DNA from: Acanthochlamys bracteata
Lineage: Eukaryota > Streptophyta > Magnoliopsida > Pandanales > Velloziaceae
Reading direction: 5' to 3'
Assembly: GCA_019914995.1 (NCBI GenBank)
Contig: CM034128.1
Coordinates: 10,373,501 to 10,437,500, forward strand
Length of the DNA stretch: 64,000 bases
Below, piece by piece: positions 11,986-23,451 of the stretch; positions within the stretch are counted from its first letter, which is position 1, and every line of letters begins with the position of its first letter. The notes under the pieces were generated by a model. It was not told the origin of the DNA. It worked only from the letters and a program-made list of their open reading frames with translations, and did no database searches. Position numbers and translations under genes: made by a program.

Positions 11986-14256
11986 TTACATGCTTGGCTT
12001 GACATTCAGGCGATTCCCAACCTTCTGTCCGAGGCTTCTATCACACTGCAATTTTGGTTTGAATGTTCTGGTAACTGGGAGATTGAAATAGATCGAGCTA
12101 GTATATATCAGAAAGAGGAGTAGTTTTATTTACCTGGGAGAGGTAAGAGACCCAAATGCTTCGAAGCTCATGGCTAACCTTAGGATGACTTAGTGCTTCA
12201 ATCCAACGCTGAACGAACCGTTCTTGCCTGAAAAGGTTACCCAAAAAAAAAAATCATCATGCATGTATTAGGAATATTTTGTCGATATGCATGATCAGAG
12301 TAGTGAATGAATGAAAGTAGTACCTGTCAGGTGCCCATGAACGATATCTCTCCCCAGGTTGCTTGAAATCGTTTTGTTTGTGAATTACAACCTGCAGAAA
12401 TTCGTACTCCAACACTTTTATATTGCAAACCAAATATCAATCAAACTTCATTGAAACTGGTAGGTATGTTTCTGATTTTTTATTCAGAAATTCTACCTTC
12501 TCTCGCCGGCCGGCAATAACTCGTCTGGGAATTGGAAACCTCTCAGCATGACGAAGCGTATCATGCCTTGAAGGGAAGTAATCAACCTTTGAACAAATAA
12601 ACCCAAAGATCAGTAGATAAACTCGAATCTTGAGAATATGTAGTTACTTAGAAATTTTTGAAGAATTGGAACATTACCTCTTCATTCCTCTGCATGAAAT
12701 TCATAGCACCATCATAGTGATTGTTATGGAACGCACACTTAGGTGCGTTCACAGGCAGCATCAGGTAATTCGGTCCGAGCCTGTACCGTTGAGTGTCAGC
12801 ATAGGCAAACACCCTGCACTGAAGCATCTTGTCGTCGGAGTAATAAATCCCCGGTACAACAAGCCCTGGTCCAAAAGCCAGCTGCTCGTTCTCTGCGAAG
12901 AAGTTGTCAATGTTCCGGTTGAGCACAAGCCTCCCGACCGGCTGCAGTGGCAGGATGTCTTCCGGCCATGTCTTGGTATCGTCGAGCGGGTCAAAGTCGT
13001 ACCTGTTAGTGTTTAAGTTAAGTTTTCAGCTTTAGAAAGAAGTTACAAGAAGCTAGAAGCAACATATGAAATGGTTGTATGTAGTTCGTACCTGTCTTCT
13101 TCTTCAGGGTCCATGACTTGGACAAAGAGCTTCCACTCGGGATAGTTCCCGGAAGCAATAGAGTCATAGAGATCTTGGGTAGCGTGACTGTGGTTCTTGC
13201 CACCGACGATGATCGCCTCGTCTTCGAGCAAGCACCTGACTCCGCATGTAGGCTTCCAGTGGAATTTGACATAGTGAGCCTTGCCATCTTTGTTGATGAA
13301 GGTGTAGGTGTTGACACCGAACCCTTCCATGTGTCGGTAGTCCGAAGGAACACCGACATCGTCGAAGAGGAAGAAGAATGTGTGCAGGCTCTCCGGGTGG
13401 TGAGATAAGAAATCGAACACCCTCCAGTATTCCTGGATGTGAGATTTCGGGTTCGGCTTGAACGCGTGGATCACGTCGGGGAACTTTATTCCGTCCCTTA
13501 TGAAGAACACGGGGAAGTTGTTCCCCAACAAGTCCCAATTACCCTATGTAGCACAACAAAGTCGGTAATCAACGGCAGTTCACATGGACGGACCTGATCT
13601 ACGTATATATGAAAGTAATTAGTAAGTAGCTCTGCTTACTTCCCGAGTGTAGAACTTCACGGCGAAGCCACGAGGATCTCTGATAGTTTCAGGGCTGCCA
13701 CGCTCGTGAATGACAGTGGAGAAACGGAGGATGATCGGAGTCTGAACGCCGGGAGCACGAAGGAAATCGGCACAAGTTAGATTGGTCACATCGTGAGTAC
13801 ACTCAAAGAAGCCCTTGGCACTGGCGCCGCGGGCATGGACGACACGTTCAGGAATGCGTTCGCGAGCGAAGTGGGCGATCTTTTCGATCAAGTGATAGTC
13901 CTCAAGCAAGATTGGTCCTGCATGCATTCTCAAAATAAAATTTCTTCAAATTTTCTTTCTGTAGTATGGGAAAAAAAAAAGTTGAGTATTACCTCGAGGA
14001 CCAACGGTGAGAGCTTGATCGTCATTCCAAACAGGTGCCCCGGCGTTAGTGGTAGTGTATTTCGTGTCGAATGCGCTTGACGGAACATGCTGCAATATTT
14101 CCAAGACCCAAAAGCACAAAGAATAATTATTCAAGTGCTATACATATATGCTGATAAAAAGAAAAATTAAAGCAAGCAACATGTGCTCAATTAATTCGTT
14201 TCTGGTTTTTGTTCTTCATTCATATTTAGCAGAGAACAAACCTTCTGAGGATCCAT
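11986..14256 (-). CDS. CAT: Catalase (peroxisomal, haem)
   Basis: Converts hydrogen peroxide to water and oxygen in peroxisomes. Exons in order are 14256-14242, 14089-13993, 13917-13640, 13543-13092, 13002-12678, 12586-12497, 12391-12324, 12227-12134 and 12045-11986. They total 493 codons with stop, giving 492 aa, the standard plant catalase length. The first exon codes only MDPQK. Visible catalytic landmarks are His65 in [12 protein letters not shown], the Asn of the [14 protein letters not shown] segment (near residue 138) and the haem-ligand Tyr in [12 protein letters not shown] (near 348). The C-terminus reads LNVKPSM after SLGQKV. Plant catalases usually enter peroxisomes through a non-canonical C-terminal signal near a QKL-like tripeptide, here QKV. 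Which class (photorespiratory, vascular or seed type) I cannot decide. Confidence 0.97.
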
Positions 14257-14332
14257 GGTTTTGTTGATACCAGAAGAAGAGAAGAATAACAGAAATGGTG
14301 AGAGATAACAATGCAGTGGGATTGAAAGTTAG

Positions 14333-14343
14333 AGTATAAATAG
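14333..14343 (-). promoter_or_regulatory. Putative catalase TATA box
   Basis: On the minus strand the sequence reads CTATTTATACT, about 80 bp upstream of the catalase ATG at 14256. Position and composition fit a TATA element with a short leader. Inference only. Confidence 0.45.
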
Positions 14344-16267
14344 AGAAACGAACAAGGATTGAAGGCAAAATAAAGGATTGAAATTTCAAAAGCAGCCGGG
14401 TCACTTGAACACAAGTTGCTGTGGACACGGACGGTACAGTGCACCCATACATGCCTAAGGGCCACATATGGTCTCTTTTCTAAAAATAATCCAGATCTAC
14501 TGCTAATCATATTATATATTCTTGGAGTAAATTAATGTTTGAATTTCTTGGTAATTTTTTGAGGTAGTTTAATTGAATTTGAGGTAAACTTCCCCATAGT
14601 AGATCCATGGAATGTGCTTTTTATGGGAAAAGTAGGGGGGACACACGCAGGAAATGGTGTGCCATTATCTTGCAATATAAAATTTGGGATATATCCAAAG
14701 GTAATCAATCCAAGTTAGAACAAAATATCTAAGTTCAATTATTTAGATCTAGGCAACAACACATGTGTCAATGTTGATTAGGAATGAAATGTACATCAAT
14801 CAAACAATATATTCTTGGTGCAACTTTGCATCTTCCATACATGTCTCTATTTGGAAGACTTCAATGTGCAGGACTTGTCAAAGCAGATACTAGTGCTTGT
14901 AAACTGGTATGTAGAATTGTAATCGAATTACTAGTGCTTCCAAAGGTTGGTGCAATTCATCTATCAAGCAAAAAATCTAAAGTTGTTTTCTCGGTGCCAA
15001 CAAAATGATCAAAACTAAAAGATCAATATATTTTCAAGATCGAGTCATTTAAAAGTATTTAAAATAAAATATTTTTTAAATTTATATATAAATGAAGGTG
15101 CCTTCAGTTTATTGGAATATGATCTATATAAGTTCTCACAAAGGACAAGCACGTCACAGCTTAAGAAACTGTAGACGGGAGACTAGACTCGGGCATACTG
15201 ATCCAGAATTTGAATAGTACAAAAGAAATGCACCGTTCCGTTCAAATTCACAACGTAGCTGGTTTTTAGCGGAAGCATATTCCAAACGGGTACGTGCATT
15301 GATTGATTGCCAACGTACTTCCTATCATGGCGGTAGGTTAAGGTGAGTTGGTTTGGTTTGGTTTCATCTGTTCAGTGGTTTCATGGATAAGATTGCTGCA
15401 CGTTGGATGACAGTGTTGTTTCATCAGTTCATGCAGTGAACTGACTTCCGGATCATTTAGCGATTATTTCTGTTTTACAGTAAATACGATAATATTTTTA
15501 GTTTTTTTTTTCATCAAGAAATTACTTTTCATAGTTTTTTATATATTTTGTATTATAAATTTATTTTCAAATAATTTAGTTTTAATAATTTATTTTTTAA
15601 AAATATACTTGTAAAACATTTTTTGTCAAGTACAAACTTTACTAAAACAGTTATTGCTCACACAATTAATTTACCAATAAAGAATGTCTAATTAGTTCAA
15701 GTGCCTCAATCATCTACCCCTGCAGAAAAAGAAATTAATCGAAGAATGAAATGCAACATCTTCCCGGGATATGCTCATATGTACAACTTGAGTACCCCAT
15801 CAATGATGATTGCTTTAATTTGTCTAGGCAATCAAAATTTGGAAATCCCAGTAAAACCTGTAATGGATTTCAAAGGCATCATATCTTTGTAAATATTTGT
15901 TAAAAAAATAAATATGTTTTTTCTATATTTATTTGTGCTGTTTATTATGGAGAGATTGTTCTGGAGTGCTTATATAAAATAAAATTTTTCTAAAGTAAAA
16001 AATATTTTAATAATATTTCAAAAAAAGATTTTGATTGTTTTGATAAAAAATTAATTAAATTATATATATATAAATTGTACCATATATAAATTTCTTATAT
16101 TTTAAATTTTAAAAAAATTCTATAAACCATAATAGAAGATTTATTGAGAATTTTAGATGCTTCTCAGAAATAAAAAACCATCTCGAATGCTTAGTCAAAC
16201 GACACCTTGGGGTCTCTTTGGATACCTGGGTAATAAGTACAAATAAGAGTAACTTTAACCAAAAGTT

Positions 16268-16500
16268 GCGTTTGGTATTACTTATAAAATAAAATTTTTT
16301 TTAAATAAAAAATATTTTTATTATTTTTAAAAATAAATTTTATTTTTTTTATTTCTAAAAAATAATAAAAATATTTAATAAAAAGTTTTTATTACGTAAA
16401 ATTTTTTTACATTTATAAAATTTTAAATAAATTTTTTAAATATTTATAAAATATATATTAAAAAATAAAATAAAAAGAATATAAAATGAGCGTTTGATGC
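16268..16500 (+). repeat. AT-rich MITE-like repeat, copy 2
   Basis: Begins GCGTTTGGTATTACTTATAA and ends near GAGCGTTTGATGC. Its left end is the reverse complement of the right end of the 57.6-kb copy (TTATAAATAATTTCAAACGC). It therefore lies in the opposite orientation to that copy. No coding capacity. Confidence 0.5.
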
Positions 16501-17355
16501 AATCCCAAACTCACTCTAAAAAAAATGGATAGAAAAGGATAGTCACTTAACTTAATGTGTTTCATATATAGTTATATAAATATACTTTAGATTGATCTAA
16601 TTTAATTAATATGAAATTAATTTAATCTAATATAAGTTTAGATTTCATTTTTTATATTAATTATGTTTTAAATTAATATTAGATACAAGTTAACAAAATT
16701 AAGTCAGTTTTAAAAACAAAAAATTTTATCATATAATTACACTAATTTCTCTACTAATTAAAATTAGTTGAAATTAAAGTGAAAAAATTATAATAATTAT
16801 AAAAAGCACCACGTGGTAATTTTTAAAAGTACTTTTAGTAGATCCTCTCTTGTAAAATGAAAGAAAAAATATAAAATATTTTATAAAAGCTCATATATTG
16901 TTAAATTTAAAATAAATATTAAATTAAAAAAAATTAAATTTAAGAAAAATGATAAAAGATGGTGTAATTTTGGTTTCTCATTTGTAACCAAATGCTACTT
17001 ATCAATTTGGTGAGTACACATTTAATTATAGAGTATTATCATTCTCTCCTTTTAACGAAGCAATACTAAATATTGGTAACGGTGGAAAACTATTTCACTT
17101 CCCTTTAATTCTCCACTGTTATCTATAATCCAATCAGACCCTTAATCTCACAATAGTTTGAGTGAAATGTTGTTTTGTTATGGAGATTTAATAGCAAAAG
17201 AGTTAGTTCTAAATAATAATGTCACTTGAAGAGCTCAGCCCATAAGTTAAAATATCTAATCCAATTTACACCGACTAACCACGAGTTAATGGACTTAAAG
17301 ATTGTCAGAAACATTCCCATATAATTGGGCCTGGGTTCCACTCACAGGCGCTTTA

Positions 17356-17614
17356 AGGGCGTGTTTACTTAGGTGTGGAAGTGGAGTTTTGAAGGAAATG
17401 AAATTTTTAGGGAATAAATTTAAAAAATAAAATATTTAATATTTAATATTTAATAAAAAATAAAATTTTATATTAATTATATATTTTTAGTAAGTTTTAA
17501 ATTTGAATTTAAAAAAGATTTTATTGATAAAAAAATTTATTTTAATTTTTATATGTATTTGTGTGAAATTTAAGTTTAAGGGAAGTGGAGTTTAGGGGTT
17601 GGTAAACACGCCCT
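17356..17614. mobile_element. MITE with perfect 13-bp terminal inverted repeats
   Basis: Left end AGGGCGTGTTTAC (17356-17368) and right end GTAAACACGCCCT (17602-17614) are exact reverse complements bounding 259 bp of AT-rich non-coding DNA. A direct subterminal repeat GGAAGTGGAGTTT follows the left TIR and precedes the right one. Flanks (TTTA on the left, AAAT on the right) do not give an obvious target-site duplication, so the superfamily is unresolved. The size and a terminus beginning AGGG would fit a hAT- or Harbinger-type non-autonomous element. It sits about 250 bp upstream of the H2B-1 start codon. Confidence 0.7.
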
Positions 17615-17700
17615 AAATTTGAGGCGTTTGTAATTACCGCCAATTCCTCATAACGCAATCTGAGACGTCTATTCCAACAAAATCAACGGATGTAATCAAC

Positions 17701-17708
17701 GATCCGCC
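17701..17708 (-). promoter_or_regulatory. Histone octamer-like element of H2B-1
   Basis: The minus strand reads GGCGGATC, one mismatch from the plant histone octamer CGCGGATC. The second H2B gene has CCCGGATC in the same relative position and orientation. A shared stretch AATCAGAATTCACTGCC follows in both promoters. Confidence 0.5.
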
Positions 17709-17747
17709 TCAACCTCTATCACCGAATCAGAATTCACTGCCCGTCTC

Positions 17748-17754
17748 TATATAA
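17748..17754 (+). promoter_or_regulatory. TATA box of H2B-1
   Basis: TATATAA lies 117 bp upstream of the ATG and downstream of the octamer-like site. The paralogue has a comparable TATATATT. Confidence 0.55.
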
Positions 17755-17870
17755 TATCAAAGCCAGCCGTCGCTTCATATTATTGCTCTCTATTTCCTTT
17801 TCTCCATTTTCGCCAAAACGCTGTCTTTCGATTTCAACGCTTGATCAGCTGTTGTTGCTCTGCGCTGGTG

Positions 17871-18341
17871 ATGGCGGGGAAGGCTGAGAAGAAACCGGCG
17901 GAGAAGAAGCCCGCGGCGGCGGCTGAAGAGAAGGAGAATGCAAAGACCGCAGCGGTAGAGAAAGCTCCGGCAGGGAAGAAACCCAAGGCGGAGAAGCGGA
18001 TCCCGATGAAGGAAGGGAAGGAAGGCGGCGGAGTTGATAAGAAGAAGAAGAAGAAGGCGAAGAGCACGGAGACGTACAAGATCTACATCTTCAAGGTTCT
18101 AAAGCAGGTTCATCCTGACATCGGCATCAGCAGCAAGGCAATGGGGATCATGAACAGCTTCATTAACGATATCTTCGAGAAACTCGCTCAAGAAGCCTCT
18201 AGGCTCGCTCGGTACAACAAGAAGCCTACCATTACTTCTCGTGAGATCCAGACTTCTGTCAGACTTGTTCTTCCCGGGGAACTCGCCAAGCACGCCGTCT
18301 CCGAAGGAACCAAGGCCGTCACCAAGTTCACGAGCTCTTAG
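17871..18341 (+). CDS. H2B: Histone H2B (copy 1)
   Basis: Core nucleosomal histone, intronless, 156 aa. The basic, alanine/lysine-rich N-terminal tail (about residues 1-60, plant-type [11 protein letters not shown] repeats) leads into the histone fold: [16 protein letters not shown], then [20 protein letters not shown], and [20 protein letters not shown]. It ends AVTKFTSS. The C-terminal lysine of AVTK is the usual monoubiquitination site in plants. The start is the ATG at 17871, preceded by CTGGTG; the frame is open upstream but has no earlier ATG. The gene differs from the inverted second copy by about three tail residues. It is convergent with the transporter gene downstream. Confidence 0.98.
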   Translation: MAGKAEKKPAEKKPAAAAEEKENAKTAAVEKAPAGKKPKAEKRIPMKEGKEGGGVDKKKKKKAKSTETYKIYIFKVLKQVHPDIGISSKAMGIMNSFINDIFEKLAQEASRLARYNKKPTITSREIQTSVRLVLPGELAKHAVSEGTKAVTKFTSS

Positions 18342-19315
18342 ATTTCTAACTGCCCTTTTAGGTTGGTTCTGTTTGATCCTTTATTGCAACAAATTAGGGT
18401 TTATGGGTTGATTGTAAAGGAAATGAAGTCGTTGTCCGGGATTTTTTTGGGACTGTTGAAATTGATGATGAAGTTTGAATGAAATAACTAGCACTAATGG
18501 TTGTAATTATTAGCTTTCCATACAGATTCTTATTTCATTGCTGTAATTCGTCTTCCAATTTCTTACAGATTGTTACTGGGATGGCAGTTTTTGAATATAT
18601 TCAAGTTTCAAGCATTGTGCTGATTATTTTGAAGAGCAAGATCTTTTGGACAAGTTGTTGTTCTTTCTGCAGTAGGAAAAAATTGTTCGTTTGTTTGGAA
18701 ATTGTTTCTACAGCAAAATTTGTTGTAGTTTGGGTAAAAGACTTCAATCTTAGTTCTATCTTCATCAACGTTTGATCTTTGAATGTTGATCTGGGTCCAC
18801 CAATGGTTTTTCGTTAATCTTCGTTAGAAGCAACGAAAAAGCACACAGCTTTTGCAGATACTCAAAAGAGCGCCAGCAAGCCGTTGCAATTTTTATAAAA
18901 GAGGAGCCATGTATTGCAATTTTATAAAGGGGCCACATTGCGATTAGAAAACAACCTGAAGAAAATTATAGGAATATATTACAAGAGGAAGACATTCGAA
19001 TGCACAAATATATTGCATCACATCTTGTACATTTCATACAACAAAACAAAGCAGAGAAGCAACAGCATGGTTTCACAATGGAAAATTTCTTTTATACACA
19101 GTATAACGGTTCTCAGAACAATTCGAAAGTGTTCTGTCTAGGACAAAATAATTTCTTTTTCCTCTCATATTTTTCTGCACAAGTCGTGTAACCTTTCCTG
19201 CTTGTGTCAATTTCATAAGCTGCTTGCAGTACTTCTCCACGGTTTGTCATTGGCAAAAAGGTCATACATTTGGTATTTACCTAAAGCTATTGTCTGGCGA
19301 GTAGTGAGTCTCTAA
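18342..19315. other. Convergent intergenic region
   Basis: Contains the H2B-1 3' UTR (T-rich, several poly(A)-signal-like sites) and the transporter 3' UTR. Short ORFs at 18497-19191 have no recognisable similarity. I see no histone-type 3' stem-loop, as expected for polyadenylated plant histone mRNAs. Confidence 0.5.
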
Positions 19316-22300
19316 CTACTTCATGATTTCTGCTAATGTCAAAATCGCAAAAAGAAGAAAGAGGGATCCTCCCATGTATCCGATGACCTGATGAACCAAT
19401 TTTGTAAAATTCTTAACATTAAGATGTTTTACAAAACATAAGTTTCTTCTATGGATAATATGGATTTAGATTATGATTCACATAACAAGGGAATATAGAA
19501 CTCTTAGTAATGCCGTTCGAATGCCACAGAATAGACTTGCATAGCCAGTTGTAAGGGCATAGGGACAGAAGACTACATCGTAACACTCCAAGACTACCAT
19601 AACCAAAATATCTACTACAAAAATATTGTAGTTGTCTATTAAATGAATAATTATGAGATTTTCTTGTTCAACATGTAAGTGTTATGATCTTTGATAAGAA
19701 CGATATCGCTCATGTTTTCAACAGATGAAAAGTAGCTTACCTTCTCAGACAAAAATGATCCAAGCAAAGAACCTCCCAAGACTGCAATCTGCCAGATGAG
19801 GACAAAGGCATTAATAGTATATCAAAGGCATTTAATTGCTAGTTTCAACAGTTGAAGACAGGCAGCAGGGAGAATACTGCTTACAATACTTGATACTGGT
19901 TTCAGTTATCTAAAGAAAAGCCGACCTGAAACTCAAAGATTAATTTTTAATGCTTTGATTCAGAAGATTACCAATGTCGCAACAGCATGACCTGCCAATG
20001 ATCCGCCAATTACACCGAAGGGTGAAGAAGCTGCAGCCAGTGCTGTACAAAAAAAATATTAGACTTTTGGTGGTAGTTTCCCCATGATATGCTTTAATAA
20101 GAAGGGTATTGTTTGAGATTTTTACCTATAGTCGAGAAGAAAGATTTGTCGCCCCATTCAGCGACAAATACCAATGCAAAAGTACTTATCACAGTACTAG
20201 TAGCAGTCATGACGCCTGCTCCATTTCCTGACAATTTTGATACTGCCAGTTCTGCCTATTTTCACAGTAAAAACAAGGTTTACAGACAAGCTCAAACTGT
20301 CCTTTACTGATGTAAGAGCATTTTGTCATCTTATTTTCAAGAAAAAATTTGTTGTTCTGGCTAGAAACTACACAAGAAATTGAAATTAAAAGGCATAGGA
20401 ATTACGCCTACAAATTAAGATACTGCTTTGTGATAGTTCATCCTTAAAGTGATAAGAGCTCAAGTTGTAACAGTTAATGGTCACCTCCTTTTGTTCTTCA
20501 TCAGCTTTTCCTTGGTTGCCAGAAGCAGCATCAACCAATGTCATAACTCCAAAGTAAACCTAACAAGTATATTTGAACATGTTAGTCTGGGTAGAACTGT
20601 GCAAAACAAATGTTGAAGCGTAATATGCATTGTTAAAAGACTGCGACTCCCAGATATTACTTTTAGTTTTTTTGTTTCTCCAAAGGACAAATTTATCAGA
20701 AAAATACCAAGAGGAAAACTGCAGCAATGTCATCAAGAGGTAAGTCCGACTCGCCAAGCCTATATCCATATGATAATCACCACAAAGTTGATAAAGACAA
20801 TACATCTAAAGAAAAAGTCATTACGAGACCAATTTAAGGTTTAAGTAGGGAAAGCACCTGAATGGAAGGATACCATCAATATAGTGAAAAGTCCTGCCAA
20901 GAATGACCGACACAACTGTCATTGCCCTGTTATCAACCAAGGGAAGTAATTAATACTTAAGCCAAGAATAACTGGAATTGACATAGTTAACCAACCCTCT
21001 TGCATGGATTTCAAATGTTGTATCCGCTATCTTCTGAACAAAAATGGTTATCAACAAGAAGTTTCTTCACAATTAGAAACAAACCAGATAAATGGTAAAA
21101 GACAACGAAAAAACAGAAACCACACCATGTTACTTACGCTAGAGCTCCAAATGTACCAGTAAATACTACAGCTCCAGAATTCCTAGCAGCTAGAAGAGCC
21201 TGTTTCATATATCAAGTGAAGCATATCACGTATTGTGATTGATTTAATTCTAAGGCTTATGAAAATATGGAAATTAGAGTATAAAGTAGACTAATAGCTT
21301 ATGATCAGGCACTTGTCAACAGACCCCTCAAGCATGCTCAAAGATTGTACAAACAAGGCCTATGAATTGCAAAACATGCAGTTAGCTAATATACCTAAGT
21401 GCATGAAAGTTTCAAGATGAATCATACATATCTTACCGCAATAAAAAAAGTTTTATCACCCAGCTCAGAGAAAAAGATTAATAGAAAAGCCTGCAAGACA
21501 AACCAATAGCTCATGACAATCCCAAAAGAATGGAACTACAATTATCCTACAATGCATGTCATAATGAGGAACTAAAGGCTGTCAAAGATTAATCTTGCAA
21601 ATCAAAGGGGATCAACAAATAAGCATAAATATTCTATGCAGCTTTACTGCTCGTTAATCGAACAGAATGGAGAAAACGGATTCCGACCCACTTATGTGGG
21701 ATAAAGGCTTAGTTTGTTGCTGTTGTTGCAGCTTTACGGCTAGTAATCTACTTAGTAATGTCAAAAGAATGATATGTAAATTTGGACATAAATAATTTAG
21801 TTTATCAGATTGTAAAGGCGTTAGAAGATGCAAGGAAGCTATCATACTGAGACGAAACCTGTACTAATGTCACCAATGTCCCCTATAAAGCTGGAGGGAA
21901 ATGTTTCAGCAGCAATCTCCGTAGCTGCAGCTGCCTCATAGGAACCTTGAACAACTAACAAACCTAGAAGAAATATGAATTTAAGACCTCCAAAAATTCT
22001 TGATGCTGCACTTCCATGCCCTTTGAAAGAAGAAATCAATCTCTCAATGTGCTCAAAAGGTCTGTTAATAAGATTTTCACAGAATGCGACTTCTCTCGCC
22101 TCAACACATGTAGTTCTATTCCCACCAGGGCCTTTTAACTCCTGCAGCCAAATTAAAGTATTTTTAAAAGCTAAGGCCGTGCTAGAATGCTGTTAGCTAC
22201 ATGAACCATATGATTAGAATTGCATCAGACACTATGGTGGCCAATACTAAAATTACCCAGCTCAAAGAAAAACAAAGAGTTCATATAAGTTCTAATCAAG

Positions 22301-23451
22301 AATCTGCACTCATTTATATATATATAATGTAATGAGCTCCAGCCAACATCACCGTCCACTTTAATTATCAAAAGAAACTTTCAAGTAGTTGTCAACTTTC
22401 AAGGCTTTCATGGCATGCAAACTTTGGGAAGCTAACAATGACTTGTTACTTAGTTGATGCACCTCCTTCTAGTTGTTTTTGAGTTTGATTACCTTCGTGT
22501 TTTCTAAGCACTACCAACTAACCCATCCTATCAACAATCATGAATGGATAGCACAATCATTATTCCTAATAGCTTTCATAAGACTTCTAAATGCATGCTA
22601 AATTTCCATTGCCCTTCTCCATCTATATCTTGTTACTATGCACTGAGCTTAATCATACGTATTTGTTCTGGGTAAATTTTGTTGGTCATGACATTCACTT
22701 GAATCTTACTTCGCTCGAATTTATTTCATCCCAAAAGCGTAAACCAATATTTAGACCTTCATATGCTGGGTGATAAGTGAACTAGCACAATTAAAACAGC
22801 CCAAAACTGTTACATAACACAAGACTAACAAAAAAGCAACTGAAAATAAAGAAATTAACTTGATATTTACAAAAGAAAACAGTAACTTAAGAAACACTGC
22901 AAAAGTTAACAGCAACAAAATTTCATGGCTTTCCTGAACAGGTAATTTCTGAGCATGTCTAAGAAATCTGCTGCACACCCTTTCTTGTCGAAGCGGTTGT
23001 TTACAAACCCTGCATTGTGTTCATGTCTTCGAATCAGAATTTAAAATTCTAAAACCTAAGTTAATTAATGCCCATAGGAGAAAGGAAGACTTATGTTTTT
23101 ATCAACACACCATTTGTACAACAACTTCAACCTCAGATCAAGTTCTATTGACTACTTTCAAAATTGAGACCACTGATTAAACAACCATGAGTTCCTGTCG
23201 GAAATTTTATCTGAGAATTATTCACTTACACAACGTGTTTGTAGTTTTTCAACTTATTGTCTACTATTATCACTAAAACTTTCCGAAACAAAATTTCGCG
23301 AAAATAAAAGTTGAAAAATTCATGTTAAAGAAAACAGACAACAATACCTGCATGAAATTGGAGAAGAACGAAGTGTCTGTAAACATTTGGTGATCTTCTT
23401 CTGGTGATGGAGAGGAGGAAGATGGTAATCAGTAACAGTGAGAGTTTTCAT
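19316..23451 (-). CDS. PAM71/CMT1: GDT1/UPF0016 family chloroplast Mn/Ca transporter (PAM71/CMT1-like)
   Basis: Membrane cation transporter. Plant plastid members move manganese (and perhaps calcium) across the envelope or thylakoid membrane for photosystem II. Exons in order are 23451-23348, 23009-22871, 22141-21848, 21490-21437, 21199-21138, 20926-20858, 20759-20708, 20559-20485, 20255-20126, 20042-19972, 19788-19741 and 19387-19316. They sum to 390 codons, giving 389 aa. Two copies of the signature E-x-G-D-K-(T/S) are present: FFSELGDKTFF at about 188-195 and FVAEWGDKSFF at about 316-323. Each sits in a hydrophobic half, as the family requires. The S/R/Q-rich first 80 residues look like a transit peptide, followed by hydrophobic LLLLTFAVFLKLLF. 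Whether it is the PAM71 or CMT1 orthologue cannot be settled here. Exon 2 is the least certain part of the model. Confidence 0.92.
21637..21741 (+). mobile_element. Truncated SINE 3' tail with target-site duplication (in transporter intron)
   Basis: The core includes CCGACCCACTTATGTGGGAT then AAAGGCTTAGTTTGTTG and TTGTTGT. This resembles the 3' end of Au-type plant SINEs (CCCCACTTAGTGGGATAAGG followed by TTGTTG repeats). Near-identical flanks TGCAGCTTTACTGCT (21637-21651) and TGCAGCTTTACGGCT (21727-21741) look like a 15-bp target-site duplication with one mismatch. The insert is about 75 bp, so the 5' tRNA-like part is missing. Confidence 0.65.

Larger units (their letters stand above)
14257..17355. 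other. Intergenic region between catalase and H2B-1
   Basis: About 3 kb. The first few hundred bases are the catalase promoter. From 15480 onward the DNA is very AT-rich with MITE-like copies (15965-16060 and 16268-16500). The ORFs at 14784-15008 and 15701-15892 match nothing I recognise and lack convincing splice partners. I could not identify a gene here. Confidence 0.5.

Noticed and set aside
13164..13538. Second-frame ORFs over catalase exon 4
   Set aside because: Alternative frames of a GC-rich catalase exon; the catalase frame is unequivocal.
14784..15008. 74-aa ORF resembling a retroelement fragment
   Set aside because: Only a vague resemblance; no reverse transcriptase or integrase motif and no LTRs nearby.
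17834..18079. Antisense ORFs over the H2B tails (also 34180-34422)
   Set aside because: Phe/Ser-rich products are the reverse complement of Lys/Ala-rich histone tails.
20985..21040. Possible extra exon in the transporter between exons 5 and 6
   Set aside because: Including it breaks the frame with a stop; direct joining of 21138 to 20926 gives the conserved ALAAMTVVSV sequence.
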